DNA from: Comamonadaceae bacterium
GTDB taxonomy: Bacteria; Pseudomonadota; Gammaproteobacteria; Burkholderiales; Burkholderiaceae_C
Reading direction: 5' to 3'
Assembly (NCBI GenBank): GCA_947450895.1
Contig: CANFWT010000001.1
Location: 124,001 to 188,000, forward strand
Length of the DNA: 64,000 nt
Shown: positions 9,330 through 18,013 of the stretch, in pieces
Position numbering within the stretch: the stretch's first letter is position 1
Layout of the letters: every line of letters begins with the position of its first letter
The notes under the pieces: generated by a model
Told to the model about the DNA's origin: nothing
The model's database searches: none
What the model saw: only the letters and a program-made list of their open reading frames with translations
Program-made: the position numbers and the translations under genes

Positions 9330-10268
9330 ATGACCATGCCCATTCTTCACCACTACCAGACCTCGCCGTTTTCCGAGAAAGTGCGCTTGGTGCTGGGCTA
9401 CAAAAATCTGGCCTGGCGCTCGGTGCTGGTGCCCAGCATCATGCCCAAGCCCGACGTGCTGGCGCTGACCGGCGGCTACCGCAAGACACCGTTTTTGCAG
9501 ATAGGCGCCGATGTGTATTGCGACAGCGCCCTAATTTGCGAGGTGCTGGAGCATCTGCAGCCCCAGCCCACGCTTTACCCCGAGGCCTCCAAGGGTGTGG
9601 CCCGGGTGCTGGCGCAATGGGCCGACACCACCTTGTTTTGGGCCGCCATGGCTTACAACCTCAGCCCCAAGGGGGCAGCCGCCATGTTTGCCGACGCCCC
9701 GCCCGAGGCCGCTAAAGCCTTTTCTGCCGACCGGGGCGCCATGTCAGCCGGCATGACGCGCAGCCGCCCCGGCGACGCCACTGCGGCCTACAAGTCGTAT
9801 TTGCGGCGCCTGGCCCATATGCTGGACCATCAGGACTTTTTGCTGGGCAGCGCCCCCTGCGTGGCCGACTTTGCTGCCTACCACCCGCTGTGGTTCACCC
9901 TGCACCGTGTGCGAGTGATGGCCGACATTCTTCAGGCCACGCCCTCGGTGCTGGCCTGGATGGACCGCATGGCGGCCATTGGCCACGGCCAGGTAGAGAA
10001 GTTCAGCGCTCCACAGGCCATCGACGAGTGCGCCGCCAGCACGCCGCTGGCGCTGGCCCCCGACACCGTGTTCCAGGACGAGCACGGCATTCCCTTGGGC
10101 AGCACAGTCACCATTGGGGCCGAAACCTTTGGCCAGGAACCTACCGAAGGTGTGCTGCTGGCTGCCACCCGCACCCGCTACACCTTGCGCCGCGAGGACC
10201 CGCGTGCGGGCGTGGTGCATGTGCATTTCCCGCGCATTGGCTATGCGTTGCGCGCGGTCCAAGCCTAA
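9330..10268 (+). CDS. Glutathione S-transferase family protein with extra C-terminal domain
   Basis: Residues 1-80 form a thioredoxin-like GST domain starting HHYQTSPFSEKVRLVLGYK, with Ser in place of a catalytic Cys. Residues about 90-225 form the helical GST domain. From about residue 228 to 312 there is an extra segment, predicted beta-rich (DTVFQDEHGIPLGSTVTIGAE, then YTLRREDPRAGVVHVHFPR), which ordinary GSTs of about 220 aa lack. The protein lies in the catabolic run, between the AidB-like gene and an SDR, 27 bp after the former. Whether it acts as a transferase, isomerase or peroxidase is not clear. Confidence 0.83.
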   Translation: MTMPILHHYQTSPFSEKVRLVLGYKNLAWRSVLVPSIMPKPDVLALTGGYRKTPFLQIGADVYCDSALICEVLEHLQPQPTLYPEASKGVARVLAQWADTTLFWAAMAYNLSPKGAAAMFADAPPEAAKAFSADRGAMSAGMTRSRPGDATAAYKSYLRRLAHMLDHQDFLLGSAPCVADFAAYHPLWFTLHRVRVMADILQATPSVLAWMDRMAAIGHGQVEKFSAPQAIDECAASTPLALAPDTVFQDEHGIPLGSTVTIGAETFGQEPTEGVLLAATRTRYTLRREDPRAGVVHVHFPRIGYALRAVQA

Positions 10269-10315
10269 GATTTTCCTGCCCCTTTTCCCATCTTTTTTTC
10301 TGACGAGACCTTTCC

Positions 10316-11224
10316 ATGATTTCTGACTTTCACAACAAAACCGCCGTTCTGACCGGTGCCGGATCGGGCTTTGGCCTGGAGTGCGCCCGCATCGGCGCCA
10401 AACTGGGCATGAACCTGGTGCTGGCCGACGTACAGCAAGACGCGCTGGACCGCGCCGTAGCCGAGATGGAGGCCGCTGGCGCCCCGGTGCTGGGCATGCG
10501 TGTGGACGTGTCCAAGGCCGACCAAGTGGAAGCGCTGGGCGCTGCCACCCTTGCGCGCTTTGGTGCGCCCCACTTTGTGTTCAACAACGCGGGCGTGGGC
10601 TCAGGCGGACTGATCTGGGAAAACACCTTGCAAGACTGGGAATGGGTCATAGGCGTGAACCTGATGGGCGTGGCCCACGGCATTCGCGTGTTTACGCCCA
10701 TGATGTTGGCCGCTGCAGCCAAAGACCCGGCCTTCCAGGGCCACATCGTCAACACCGCCAGCATGGCCGGTTTGCTCAACGCCCCCAATATGGGCGTCTA
10801 CAACGTCAGCAAGCACGCGGTAGTCAGCATGAGCGAGACCCTGTACCAGGACCTGGCCTTGGTCACCGACCAAATCAGCGCCAGCGTGCTGTGCCCCTTC
10901 TTTGTGCCCACCGGCATCAGCCAAAGCCACCGCAACCGCCCCGACGAGCACAAGGCCGCCGGCACCAAACCCACCAAGAGCCAGCTCATTGGCCAGGCCA
11001 TGAGCGACAAGGCCGTGGGCAGCGGCAAGGTCAGCGCGGCTGACGTGGCACAAAAGGTGTTTGACGCGATTGCTGCCAACCAGTTTTACATCTACAGCCA
11101 CCCCAAATCGATTGCCTCGGTGCAGGTGCGCATGGAAGACGTCCTGATGTCGCGCAACCCCACCGACCCGTTTGCCCACAAGCCCGAACTCGGCGTTGAG
11201 TTGAAAAAGGCGCTGCGCAGCTAG
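10316..11224 (+). CDS. Short-chain dehydrogenase/reductase (SDR), second copy in cluster
   Basis: The 302-aa protein has TGAGSGFG near residue 15, FNNAGVGSGG near 89, and the active site Ser in NTASMAG with YNVSK near residue 162. Asp at the end of the second beta strand (VLADVQQD) suggests NAD(H) preference, in contrast to the first SDR in the cluster. It is about 40 residues longer than the minimal SDR, with an insertion around residues 200-240 (rich in Lys, Ala, Thr) and a C-terminal tail. Spacing of 47 bp from the GST gene suggests the same operon. Confidence 0.88.
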   Translation: MISDFHNKTAVLTGAGSGFGLECARIGAKLGMNLVLADVQQDALDRAVAEMEAAGAPVLGMRVDVSKADQVEALGAATLARFGAPHFVFNNAGVGSGGLIWENTLQDWEWVIGVNLMGVAHGIRVFTPMMLAAAAKDPAFQGHIVNTASMAGLLNAPNMGVYNVSKHAVVSMSETLYQDLALVTDQISASVLCPFFVPTGISQSHRNRPDEHKAAGTKPTKSQLIGQAMSDKAVGSGKVSAADVAQKVFDAIAANQFYIYSHPKSIASVQVRMEDVLMSRNPTDPFAHKPELGVELKKALRS

Positions 11225-11294
11225 GCGCTGGCTAAATCCGGCAAAAAAGTGTTCAAATACGCGGTTTCATATTTACACCTCTAGGAAAGATCTC

Positions 11295-11465
11295 ATGGGC
11301 AATTCCATCGTTACCGAAGCAGACCGCAAAGCCACTCCTGCACCCAAGCCTCTGCCCGGCTACACCCTTGGCAGCGCAGGCCGCGGCCAAAAAGTGAGCC
11401 TCGAGCGCGGCGTGTCCACCCGCAGCAAGAAAAACCCTGGAAAGCGCGCAAAAAAGGGCGGTTGA
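11295..11465 (+). CDS. Small basic protein of 56 aa, unknown function
   Basis: ATG 11295 follows a good ribosome binding site (AGGAAAG, 11283-11289). The frame encodes 56 residues: an N-terminal MGNSIVTEADRKATPAPKP, a middle GYTLGSAGRGQKVSLERGV, and a tail RSKKNPGKRAKKGG. It is strongly basic, with a Lys/Arg-rich end suggesting nucleic-acid or ribosome contact. No membrane segment or Cys pair is seen. It ends 37 bp before a clear terminator, which argues that the transcript includes it. I do not recognise a family. Confidence 0.6.
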   Translation: MGNSIVTEADRKATPAPKPLPGYTLGSAGRGQKVSLERGVSTRSKKNPGKRAKKGG

Positions 11466-11502
11466 TCCCAGTCGCACCAAACCAGACCTTGGTTTGCGAA
11501 AC

Positions 11503-11532
11503 AAAAAAAGCCCTCTTGCGAGGGCTTTTTTT
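11503..11532. terminator. Bidirectional rho-independent terminator
   Basis: A stem GCCCTC/GAGGGC (11510-11515 with 11520-11525) has a TTGC loop and is flanked by seven A on the left and seven T on the right, so it can act on both strands. It lies between the plus-strand 56-aa gene and the minus-strand quinone oxidoreductase gene. Confidence 0.92.
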
Positions 11533-11549
11533 GTTTTTGGTCGCGGCGC

Positions 11550-12524
11550 TTAATTCACCATCACCAGTTTGCCCATCACGCCGCGGGAGCCCATGTGGGC
11601 GTAGGCCGCTTTCAGATCGGCCATGGGCATGGTACGGTCAATGACCGGCTTGATCTTGCCTTGCCCATACCAATGGGCCAACTCTGCCATGGCCGCGGCG
11701 TTGGCTTTGGGCTCTCGCTTGGCAAAGTCACCCCAGAACACGCCCACAATGGACGCGCCCTTGAGCAAAGCCAGGTTGAATGGCAAGGCTGGAATCGGGC
11801 CAGCCGCAAAGCCCACCACCAGGTAGCGTCCGCGCCAGGCGATGGAGCGAAAGGCTGGTTCTGCAAAGTCACCGCCCACCGGGTCGTAAATCACGTCTGG
11901 GCCCCTGCCGTTGGTGAGCGCCTTGATGGCGTCGCGCAGGTTTTCGGTGCTGTAGTTGATCGTGGCGTCAGCGCCTATCGATGTGCACAAGGCGCATTTT
12001 TCGTCGGTGGATGCTGCCGCGATCACGTGTGCGCCCGCGGCTTTGGCAATCTGGATGGCAGATGTGCCCACACCACCTGCAGCGCCCAGCACCAGCACCG
12101 TTTCACCGGCCTTGAGTGCTGCCCGGTCGATCAGGGCATGGTGCGACGTGGCGTAAATCATGATGAAGGCTGCGGCGTCGACCATCGGAAATCCTGGCGG
12201 CAGCGGCATGCACAGCGCGGCCGGGGCGATGGTATGGCTGCCAAAACCGCCAGTGCCGCTCAGGCAAGCGACGGCTTGCCCCACCTGCAGGTGCGTCACG
12301 CCATCACCCACAGCTTGCACGATGCCTGCATATTCCGAACCCGGCACGAAGGGCAGGGCGGGCTTCATCTGGTACTTGTTTTGCACAATCAGCAAGTCGG
12401 GAAAGTTCAGGCTGGCCGCTTTGATTTCAATCAGTACTTCACCCGCCTTGGGTGCGGGGGTGGGCATTTCGGTCCAGGTCAGGGCGTCAACGCCCACAGG
12501 GTTTTCACATAGCCAAGCGTGCAT
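11550..12524 (-). CDS. NADPH:quinone oxidoreductase family protein
   Basis: The protein is a zinc-free MDR enzyme, with the fold motif LVLGAAGGVGTSAIQIAKAAGA near residues 139-160 and GSEYAGIVQAVG near residue 63. I prefer the ATG at 12524-12522 (324 aa) because GGAGACG on the minus strand sits at a good distance before it; the upstream ATG at 12539 overlaps that ribosome binding site. The family reduces quinones or enones with NADPH. It is transcribed alone toward the terminator at 11503-11532. Its substrate is not evident. Confidence 0.87.
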   Translation of the reverse strand: MHAWLCENPVGVDALTWTEMPTPAPKAGEVLIEIKAASLNFPDLLIVQNKYQMKPALPFVPGSEYAGIVQAVGDGVTHLQVGQAVACLSGTGGFGSHTIAPAALCMPLPPGFPMVDAAAFIMIYATSHHALIDRAALKAGETVLVLGAAGGVGTSAIQIAKAAGAHVIAAASTDEKCALCTSIGADATINYSTENLRDAIKALTNGRGPDVIYDPVGGDFAEPAFRSIAWRGRYLVVGFAAGPIPALPFNLALLKGASIVGVFWGDFAKREPKANAAAMAELAHWYGQGKIKPVIDRTMPMADLKAAYAHMGSRGVMGKLVMVN

Positions 12525-12623
12525 GCAACTCGTCTCCATTAAATCGAAGCATCATAGGGGTGCGTGCCCCGTCCGCCTGGCCCTGGCCTGTCTCAGGCGT
12601 GACGCTGGGCGCAGGTCGGCACC

Positions 12624-12629
12624 TACAAT
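12624..12629 (+). promoter_or_regulatory. Possible -10 element of the surE operon
   Basis: TACAAT lies 21 bases before the surE ATG, within the short gap to the divergent oxidoreductase. A matching -35 element is weak (GTGACG at 12599-12604, spacing 19), so this is only a candidate. Confidence 0.35.
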
Positions 12630-12650
12630 GAAGCCTCACTCCAAGCTGCT

Positions 12651-13430
12651 ATGAAAATCCTGATTTCCAATGACGACGGCTACCAAGCGCCCGGACTGCT
12701 GGCCCTGTTCAACGCCCTCCAAGACGTGGCCGAGGTCGAAGTCATCGCGCCGGAACACAACAACAGTGCCAAGTCCAACGCGCTGACCCTCAATGCGCCC
12801 TTGTACGTTCACCGTGGCGCCAGTGGCTTTCGCTATGTCAACGGCACACCGGCGGACTGTGTGCACATTGCTCTGTCGGGTCTGTTGGAGTACCGGCCCG
12901 ACCTGGTCGTGTCGGGCATCAACAACGGCGCCAATATGGGCGACGATACGATTTACTCGGGTACCGTGGGCGCAGCCATGGAGGGTTATTTGTTCGGTAT
13001 CCCGGCGATCGCCTTCTCGCAAGTGCACAAAGACTGGCTGGAAATTGAATCCGCTGCTCGCAAGGCGCGCGAATTGGTGCTTTCCATGGCACACCACCAG
13101 ATGCTGGGCGGCCCGCCCTGGCTTCTCAATGTGAATATTCCTAATTTGCCCTATGCGCAAATCGGTCCAGCCAAGCTCTGTCGCCTGGGCAAGCGCCACG
13201 CCGCTGAGCCAGTCATCCAACAGGTCAGCCCGCGTGGAGAAACCATGTACTGGATAGGTGCTGCCGGCCCGGCCAAGGACGAAGCCGAAGGCACAGATTT
13301 TCATGCCACCACGTTGGGCCACGTGTCAATCACCCCATTGAAGATCGACTTGACCGATCACCTTAGTCTGGGTGCATGGGCCCAAAGCGCGGCGCTTTTC
13401 CCGCAATCCGACAGCGCCGATTTGGAATGA
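12651..13430 (+). CDS. surE: 5'/3'-nucleotidase SurE
   Basis: The 259-aa protein has the SurE metal site D8-D9 in [13 protein letters not shown], the conserved [10 protein letters not shown] segment near residue 40 and [22 protein letters not shown] near residue 90. It dephosphorylates nucleoside monophosphates and is linked to stationary-phase survival. It starts a run surE-pcm-nlpD-rlmD on the plus strand; its stop overlaps the preferred pcm ATG by two bases (ATGA). Length is normal. Confidence 0.96.
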   Translation: MKILISNDDGYQAPGLLALFNALQDVAEVEVIAPEHNNSAKSNALTLNAPLYVHRGASGFRYVNGTPADCVHIALSGLLEYRPDLVVSGINNGANMGDDTIYSGTVGAAMEGYLFGIPAIAFSQVHKDWLEIESAARKARELVLSMAHHQMLGGPPWLLNVNIPNLPYAQIGPAKLCRLGKRHAAEPVIQQVSPRGETMYWIGAAGPAKDEAEGTDFHATTLGHVSITPLKIDLTDHLSLGAWAQSAALFPQSDSADLE

Positions 13431-14206
13431 AACAAAGGCCCTCGTTCCCTGCGCGCATGGACAGCACCATGCCTGCGGCCAAGGTCAAACCGATTGCCAC
13501 GGGCAACCGCCCTTTGGGCTTAGGCATGGATTCCAGTGCTGTGCGTCAGCGAATGGTGCAAAAACTGGCATTGCAAGGCCTCAGCGACCCGCGCGTGCTG
13601 GCGGCCATGGGTCGCGTGGAGCGCCACCGCTTCGTCGACAGTGCACTCGTCAACCAGGCTTACGAAGACACCAGCCTGCCCATCGGCTTGGGGCAAACCA
13701 TCTCCAAGCCCGGTGTGGTGGCCCGGATGCTGGAGCTGTTGTGCAACGGCGCCAGCGGTAAGCTGGGCCGGGTGTTGGAAATCGGCACGGGATGCGGCTA
13801 CCAAGCGGCTGTCTTGAGTGAACTGGCCAGCGAGGTGTACACCATGGAGCGCTTGCGCGGCCTGCACGAGAAGGCGCGCGACAATTTGCGTTACCTCCGC
13901 CTGGCCCATGTGCATTTGCTTTTGGGCGATGGCATGCTGGGCTATCCGCAGGGCGCGCCCTACGCTGCTATTGTGGCCGCTGCCGGTGGCGAAGCGGTGC
14001 CCTCGGCTTGGACCGACCAACTTGCGGTGGGCGGTCGCTTGGTGGCCCCTGTGGCACAGCGCGCGGCGGCGAGCGCCATTGCCGGTGCTGGGAGTGGAGG
14101 CGTCGGTGCCCAAGCCTTGGTGGTGGTTGATAAAACCTCGACGGGCCTGCGGCAGACTATTTTGGAGGCGGTGCATTTTGTGCCCCTAAAATCCGGCTTG
14201 GCCTGA
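13427..14206 (+). CDS. pcm: Protein-L-isoaspartate O-methyltransferase
   Basis: The preferred start is ATG 13427, overlapping the surE stop (ATGA), giving 259 aa; the frame is open further upstream to 13376 inside surE. The protein has the substrate loop [19 protein letters not shown] and the SAM motif [18 protein letters not shown]. It repairs isoaspartyl residues in aged proteins. The first about 40 residues form a variable extension. Near the C-terminus an Ala/Gly-rich insert (about residues 214-232) is unusual but does not disrupt the core. Translational coupling with surE is likely. Confidence 0.93.
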   Translation: MKQRPSFPARMDSTMPAAKVKPIATGNRPLGLGMDSSAVRQRMVQKLALQGLSDPRVLAAMGRVERHRFVDSALVNQAYEDTSLPIGLGQTISKPGVVARMLELLCNGASGKLGRVLEIGTGCGYQAAVLSELASEVYTMERLRGLHEKARDNLRYLRLAHVHLLLGDGMLGYPQGAPYAAIVAAAGGEAVPSAWTDQLAVGGRLVAPVAQRAAASAIAGAGSGGVGAQALVVVDKTSTGLRQTILEAVHFVPLKSGLA

Positions 14207-14214
14207 ATAACACA

Positions 14215-15144
14215 ATGGGAACGGACGCGATGGCGAAAAAAATGCTGCGGTGCTGTGCTTTCTTGGCTACGGTTGGTCTGGTGGCCTTGACCGGCTGCAG
14301 TTCCAAACCCGGCTTGCGTGCGCCGGTTGAAGACCGCGGGCGGGTTGTCGCTCACGCAAACACTCCCACGCCCCAGCCAGCCCCTGTCGTGCCATCGGCT
14401 CCTCCCGCAGTGGCAGCCGCGGTGCCAGATAGCAACGCGGGCAAGCCGGGTTATTACACGGTCAAGCAGGGGGACACGCTGATACGGATCGGACTGGAGT
14501 CGGGCCAAAGCCATCGCGACTTGGCGCGTTGGAACGCCTTGGAAAACCCCAACCGTATCGAAGTAGGCCAAGTATTGCGCGTTGTGCCCCCGGAAGAGCC
14601 GGTGGTCGTCAAGCCGGTGGCCGTTGCCAAAGTGACTGCTGCGCCCCTGCCCGCCGCTGGCGCTGCGGCTTCCGCACCCGCTCCCGCTCCCGCTCCCGCA
14701 GCGTCCGCCCCGGCGAAGGCGGCCTCGTCGCCCGTTGTCCCAACCGCAGCTTCGCCTGCGGCCGCGGTCGAGGATGAGATTAGCTTTTCATGGCCCTCCA
14801 AGGGCGAACTCCTAGACGGCTTCGATGAAGCGAAAAACCGCAAGGGCGTGGACATTGGTGGCGCAAGCGGTGACGCGGTGCTGGCTGCTGCAGATGGAAA
14901 AGTAGTCTATGCGGATGCAGGATTACGCGGATATGGCAAGTTGATCATCCTCAAGCACAATAGTTTGTACCTTACGGCTTACGCCCATAACCAGACCCTG
15001 CTGGTTAAGGAAGACCAGATGGTCAAAAAAGGCCAGAAGATTGCCGAGATGGGCAGCACCGACGCAGACCGCGTGAAGCTGCACTTTGAGGTACGTAAAC
15101 AAGGCAAACCAGTGGATCCGGCGAAGTACTTGCCCGCGCGCTGA
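14215..15144 (+). CDS. nlpD: NlpD-like lipoprotein, LysM plus degenerate M23 domain
   Basis: The 309-aa protein has a lipoprotein signal with lipobox LTGC (Cys28 from ATG 14215; ATG 14230 is an alternative start). A LysM domain lies at about residues 79-124 (YYTVKQGDTLIRIG) and a LytM/M23 domain at about 188-308. The metal-binding positions of active peptidases are missing: RKGVDIGG replaces HxGxD and KLHFEVR replaces HxH. This is as expected for NlpD, which activates the amidase AmiC in septal splitting instead of cutting itself. Between the domains is an Ala/Pro-rich linker. Confidence 0.92.
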   Translation: MGTDAMAKKMLRCCAFLATVGLVALTGCSSKPGLRAPVEDRGRVVAHANTPTPQPAPVVPSAPPAVAAAVPDSNAGKPGYYTVKQGDTLIRIGLESGQSHRDLARWNALENPNRIEVGQVLRVVPPEEPVVVKPVAVAKVTAAPLPAAGAAASAPAPAPAPAASAPAKAASSPVVPTAASPAAAVEDEISFSWPSKGELLDGFDEAKNRKGVDIGGASGDAVLAAADGKVVYADAGLRGYGKLIILKHNSLYLTAYAHNQTLLVKEDQMVKKGQKIAEMGSTDADRVKLHFEVRKQGKPVDPAKYLPAR

Positions 15145-15161
15145 CCTGAGACAATCGGGGC

Positions 15162-16628
15162 ATGCAAGATGCCTCTTATGAACCTTCCGCCGCCGCCCTG
15201 CCCGAGGGCTGGCTGGCCGTCAAATCCCTAGACCTCGAAGCCCAGGGCGTTGCCCACCGCAGTGACGGCAAAGTGGTGTTCATCGACGGCGCACTGCCGT
15301 TTGAGGTGGTCAGCGCCCACATCCACCGCAGCAAAAGCAGTTTCGAAAAAGGCACGCTGACCGAAATTCACGTCGAATCGTCCCAGCGCGTGCGCCCGGC
15401 CTGTCCGCATTTTGGTTTGCAGCACAACGCCTGCGGCGGCTGCAAGATGCAGCATTTGCATGCGAGCGCGCAGGTGGCGGTAAAGCAGCGGGTGCTGGAA
15501 GACAACCTGTGGCACATTGGCAAACTCAAGCCCGAAACCGTGATGCGTCCGATCGAGGGCCCCACTTGGGGCTACCGCTACCGGGCACGCCTGTCGGTGC
15601 GCTTCGTACGCAAAAAAGGGGAGGTGTTGATCGGTTTCCACGAGCGCAAAAGCCACTTTGTGGCCGACATCAAGGAATGCCACGTGCTTGCGCCCCACGT
15701 CAGCGCGATGTTGCTGCCTCTGCGGGCCCTGGTGGCGTCCATGGATGCGGTAGAGCAACTGCCACAAATTGAGCTGGCCATCGGCGACATGGCCGATGCC
15801 GGTGCACCGGCCGGACAGGGCGATGTGACGGCGCTGGTGCTGCGCCACCTCGTGCCCTTGGGCGAGGGTGATCTGGCGAAATTGCGCAATTTTGCGGCAT
15901 CGCACCCTGGTGTTCAGTGGTGGCTGCAAGCCAAAGGGCCCGACACGATCGTGCGGCTGGAAGACCTGCCAGGCCACGCTACCGGCGCGCTGGCCTACCG
16001 CTTGCCCCAGTACGGCATCACTATGCCGTTTCGGCCCACCGACTTCACCCAGGTCAACCCGCACATCAACCGGGTGCTGGTGTCTCGGGCCTTGGGTTTG
16101 CTCCAGGTTCAGAAAGCCGAACGAGTGATTGACTGGTTTTGTGGTCTGGGCAATTTCACCCTGCCATTGGCCACGCAGGCCCGCGAAGTGCTGGGAATCG
16201 AAGGAGCAGAGTCCTTGGTGGCGCGCTCGCGCGACAACCTGCGTCTGAACCAGTCAAGAGAGGGCGCACCGCCTTTGGCCCCCACAACATTTGCCGCTCG
16301 CAATTTGTTTGAGATGACACCCGCTTTGTTAATGGCCGACGGCCCCGCCGACAAATGGTTGGTCGATCCGCCACGTGAGGGTGCGTTTGCCTTGGTGCAG
16401 GCGTTGGCTGAACTGCACGCCGCACCGGCCATGCGAGGGAATTGGACTCCCCCCCGGCGCATCGTTTATGTTAGTTGCAACCCCGCCACCCTCGCACGCG
16501 ACGCTGGGGTGCTGGTCGCGCAAGCGGGTTACCGTTGCACGGCGGCGGGTGTGGTGAACATGTTTCCACATACGGCACATGTAGAAAGCATTGCAGTTTT
16601 TGAGCGGGACGCACCCCCGATTGCCTGA
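15162..16628 (+). CDS. rlmD: 23S rRNA (uracil-1939-C5)-methyltransferase RlmD
   Basis: The 488-aa protein has an N-terminal TRAM-like domain, four Fe-S cysteines (C81, C91, C94 in [16 protein letters not shown] and C173 in KECHVL), the SAM motif [14 protein letters not shown] near residue 325 and the catalytic Cys439 in [11 protein letters not shown]. The C81-C91 spacing is longer than in E. coli RumA. It methylates U1939 of 23S rRNA. It begins 17 bases after nlpD, where rpoS is found in many relatives. A terminator follows it. Confidence 0.94.
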   Translation: MQDASYEPSAAALPEGWLAVKSLDLEAQGVAHRSDGKVVFIDGALPFEVVSAHIHRSKSSFEKGTLTEIHVESSQRVRPACPHFGLQHNACGGCKMQHLHASAQVAVKQRVLEDNLWHIGKLKPETVMRPIEGPTWGYRYRARLSVRFVRKKGEVLIGFHERKSHFVADIKECHVLAPHVSAMLLPLRALVASMDAVEQLPQIELAIGDMADAGAPAGQGDVTALVLRHLVPLGEGDLAKLRNFAASHPGVQWWLQAKGPDTIVRLEDLPGHATGALAYRLPQYGITMPFRPTDFTQVNPHINRVLVSRALGLLQVQKAERVIDWFCGLGNFTLPLATQAREVLGIEGAESLVARSRDNLRLNQSREGAPPLAPTTFAARNLFEMTPALLMADGPADKWLVDPPREGAFALVQALAELHAAPAMRGNWTPPRRIVYVSCNPATLARDAGVLVAQAGYRCTAAGVVNMFPHTAHVESIAVFERDAPPIA

Positions 16629-16643
16629 ATCCGAACCAGGCAC

Positions 16644-16669
16644 AAAAAAAGGCCCGGAGGCCTTTTTTT
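16644..16669. terminator. Bidirectional rho-independent terminator after rlmD
   Basis: GGCC/GGCC (16651-16654 with 16659-16662), extended by seven flanking A and seven T, forms a strong hairpin with a CGGA loop. It ends the plus-strand surE-rlmD run and the minus-strand Bax-inhibitor-like gene. Confidence 0.88.
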
Positions 16670-16696
16670 GGGTTTCATGTCTGGGCAAATAATCGC

Positions 16697-17392
16697 TTAT
16701 TCCCGTTCGCCACCAAAAATTCCTAGCAGTGCCAGCAGGCTCTGAAACACATTGATGATGTCTAGGTAGAGGGCTAAGGTCGCAGTGATGTAATTGGTCT
16801 CGCCACCATCGATGATTTGCTTAATGTCGTACAGCATATAGGCGCTGAAAATGCCAATCGCCGCCATGGACATGACCACCATGCCGGTGGACGAGCCAAC
16901 AAACAGGTTGATGATGCCGCCGACCAACAACACAATGGTGCCAACAAAAAGCCATTGACCCATGCCAGAGATGTCGCGTTTGATGACCGATGCGACGCTG
17001 GCCATCAAGAAAAATACCCCAGCGGTACCGCCAAACGCCGTCATGATCAGTTCGGGGCCATTTTTGAAGCCCAGCGTTGACTCAATCAACCGCGACATTA
17101 CCAGGCCCATAAAAAACGTGAACCCCAGCAACACTGGAACGCCAGTGGCTGAGTTTTTTGTCCGCTCAATGGCGTAAATGAAGCCAAAGGCGCCAGCAAA
17201 AAACAGGACCAATCCCAGGCCACCCGTGAAAATTTTCCCTAAACCAAAAGCTACACCCATCCAGGCGCCAAGGACCGTGGGTACCATACTTAGCGCCAAA
17301 AGCCAGTAAGTGTTGCGGAGCACCTTGTTGCGCTCTTGAACTGAAATGGCGTATCCAAATGGATGGCCTGTTTCTACGAATTGATCATTCAT
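16697..17392 (-). CDS. Bax inhibitor-1/YccA family membrane protein
   Basis: Start at ATG 17392 is preferred: AAGGAG lies 7 bases before it, and an upstream in-frame ATG at 17419 has no such site. The 231-aa protein has seven hydrophobic segments and the family signature near the end, with YMLYDIKQIIDGGETNYITATLALYLDIINVF carrying the two conserved Asp residues. YccA in E. coli interacts with the FtsH protease; relatives are pH-sensitive calcium leak channels. It is a single gene, convergent with rlmD. Confidence 0.92.
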   Translation of the reverse strand: MNDQFVETGHPFGYAISVQERNKVLRNTYWLLALSMVPTVLGAWMGVAFGLGKIFTGGLGLVLFFAGAFGFIYAIERTKNSATGVPVLLGFTFFMGLVMSRLIESTLGFKNGPELIMTAFGGTAGVFFLMASVASVIKRDISGMGQWLFVGTIVLLVGGIINLFVGSSTGMVVMSMAAIGIFSAYMLYDIKQIIDGGETNYITATLALYLDIINVFQSLLALLGIFGGERE

Positions 17393-17575
17393 GCTCAATC
17401 TCCTTGAAAGCCTGGACATCAGGTGGGAGGATTCTAGACAATTGCAAGTGGCGTACCCCGGTCACTTCGCTCTTTAGCCCGATATTTCAAAGGGCTGATG
17501 CAGGCACGGTGCGCGGTATTCTGGGCTCCGGAACAGGTATGCTCTAAGCATCGTTTGACCAACCTATTGATGTGT

Positions 17576-17983
17576 ATGAAAAACAAAACCGTTCTTGAAC
17601 TTGCCGACGTCAAATCTATCGCTGCCGCAGCGGAAGCCGAGGCGCTTAGCCATGGCTGGGCTGTAAGCATCGCAGTGGTCGATGAGGGCGGCAATATGTT
17701 GTGGTTGCACCGTCTGGACGGCGCAGCACCCATCTCGGCGCTGATTGCGCCGGCCAAGGCGCGTACCTCGGCCATTGGGCGGCGTGAAACCAAGATTTAT
17801 GAGGACATGATCAACGGTGGCCGGTATTCCTTCCTCAGCGCGCCCACCCTCGACGGTATGTTAGAGGGCGGTGTGCCGATCATGAAAGACGGTCAATGCC
17901 TTGGCGCAGTCGGGGTGAGTGGTGTTAAGTCCAGCGAGGACGCCCAAATTGCGCGGGCCGGACTTGCGGCGATCGGACTTTAA
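17576..17983 (+). CDS. HbpS/GlcG-family protein
   Basis: The 135-aa protein (start at ATG 17576; ATG 17570 is two codons upstream) matches the GlcG/HbpS family: LADVKSIAAAAEAEALSHGWAVSIAVVDEGGNMLW near the N-terminus and GGVPIMKDGQCLGAVGVSGVKSSEDAQIARAG at the end. In Streptomyces HbpS is an extracellular heme-binding sensor partner; in most bacteria the function is unknown. No signal peptide is seen here, so it is probably cytoplasmic. It is isolated between the Bax-inhibitor-like gene and ppsR. Confidence 0.85.
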   Translation: MKNKTVLELADVKSIAAAAEAEALSHGWAVSIAVVDEGGNMLWLHRLDGAAPISALIAPAKARTSAIGRRETKIYEDMINGGRYSFLSAPTLDGMLEGGVPIMKDGQCLGAVGVSGVKSSEDAQIARAGLAAIGL

Positions 17984-18013
17984 GCGGTAAAGCGTCCTGC
18001 TCAGCCCGGGGCG

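Noticed and set aside
14640-14760. CRISPR-like or satellite repeat in nlpD
   Set aside because: Short (CCCGCT)n-like repeats encode an Ala/Pro linker; no spacer pattern exists.
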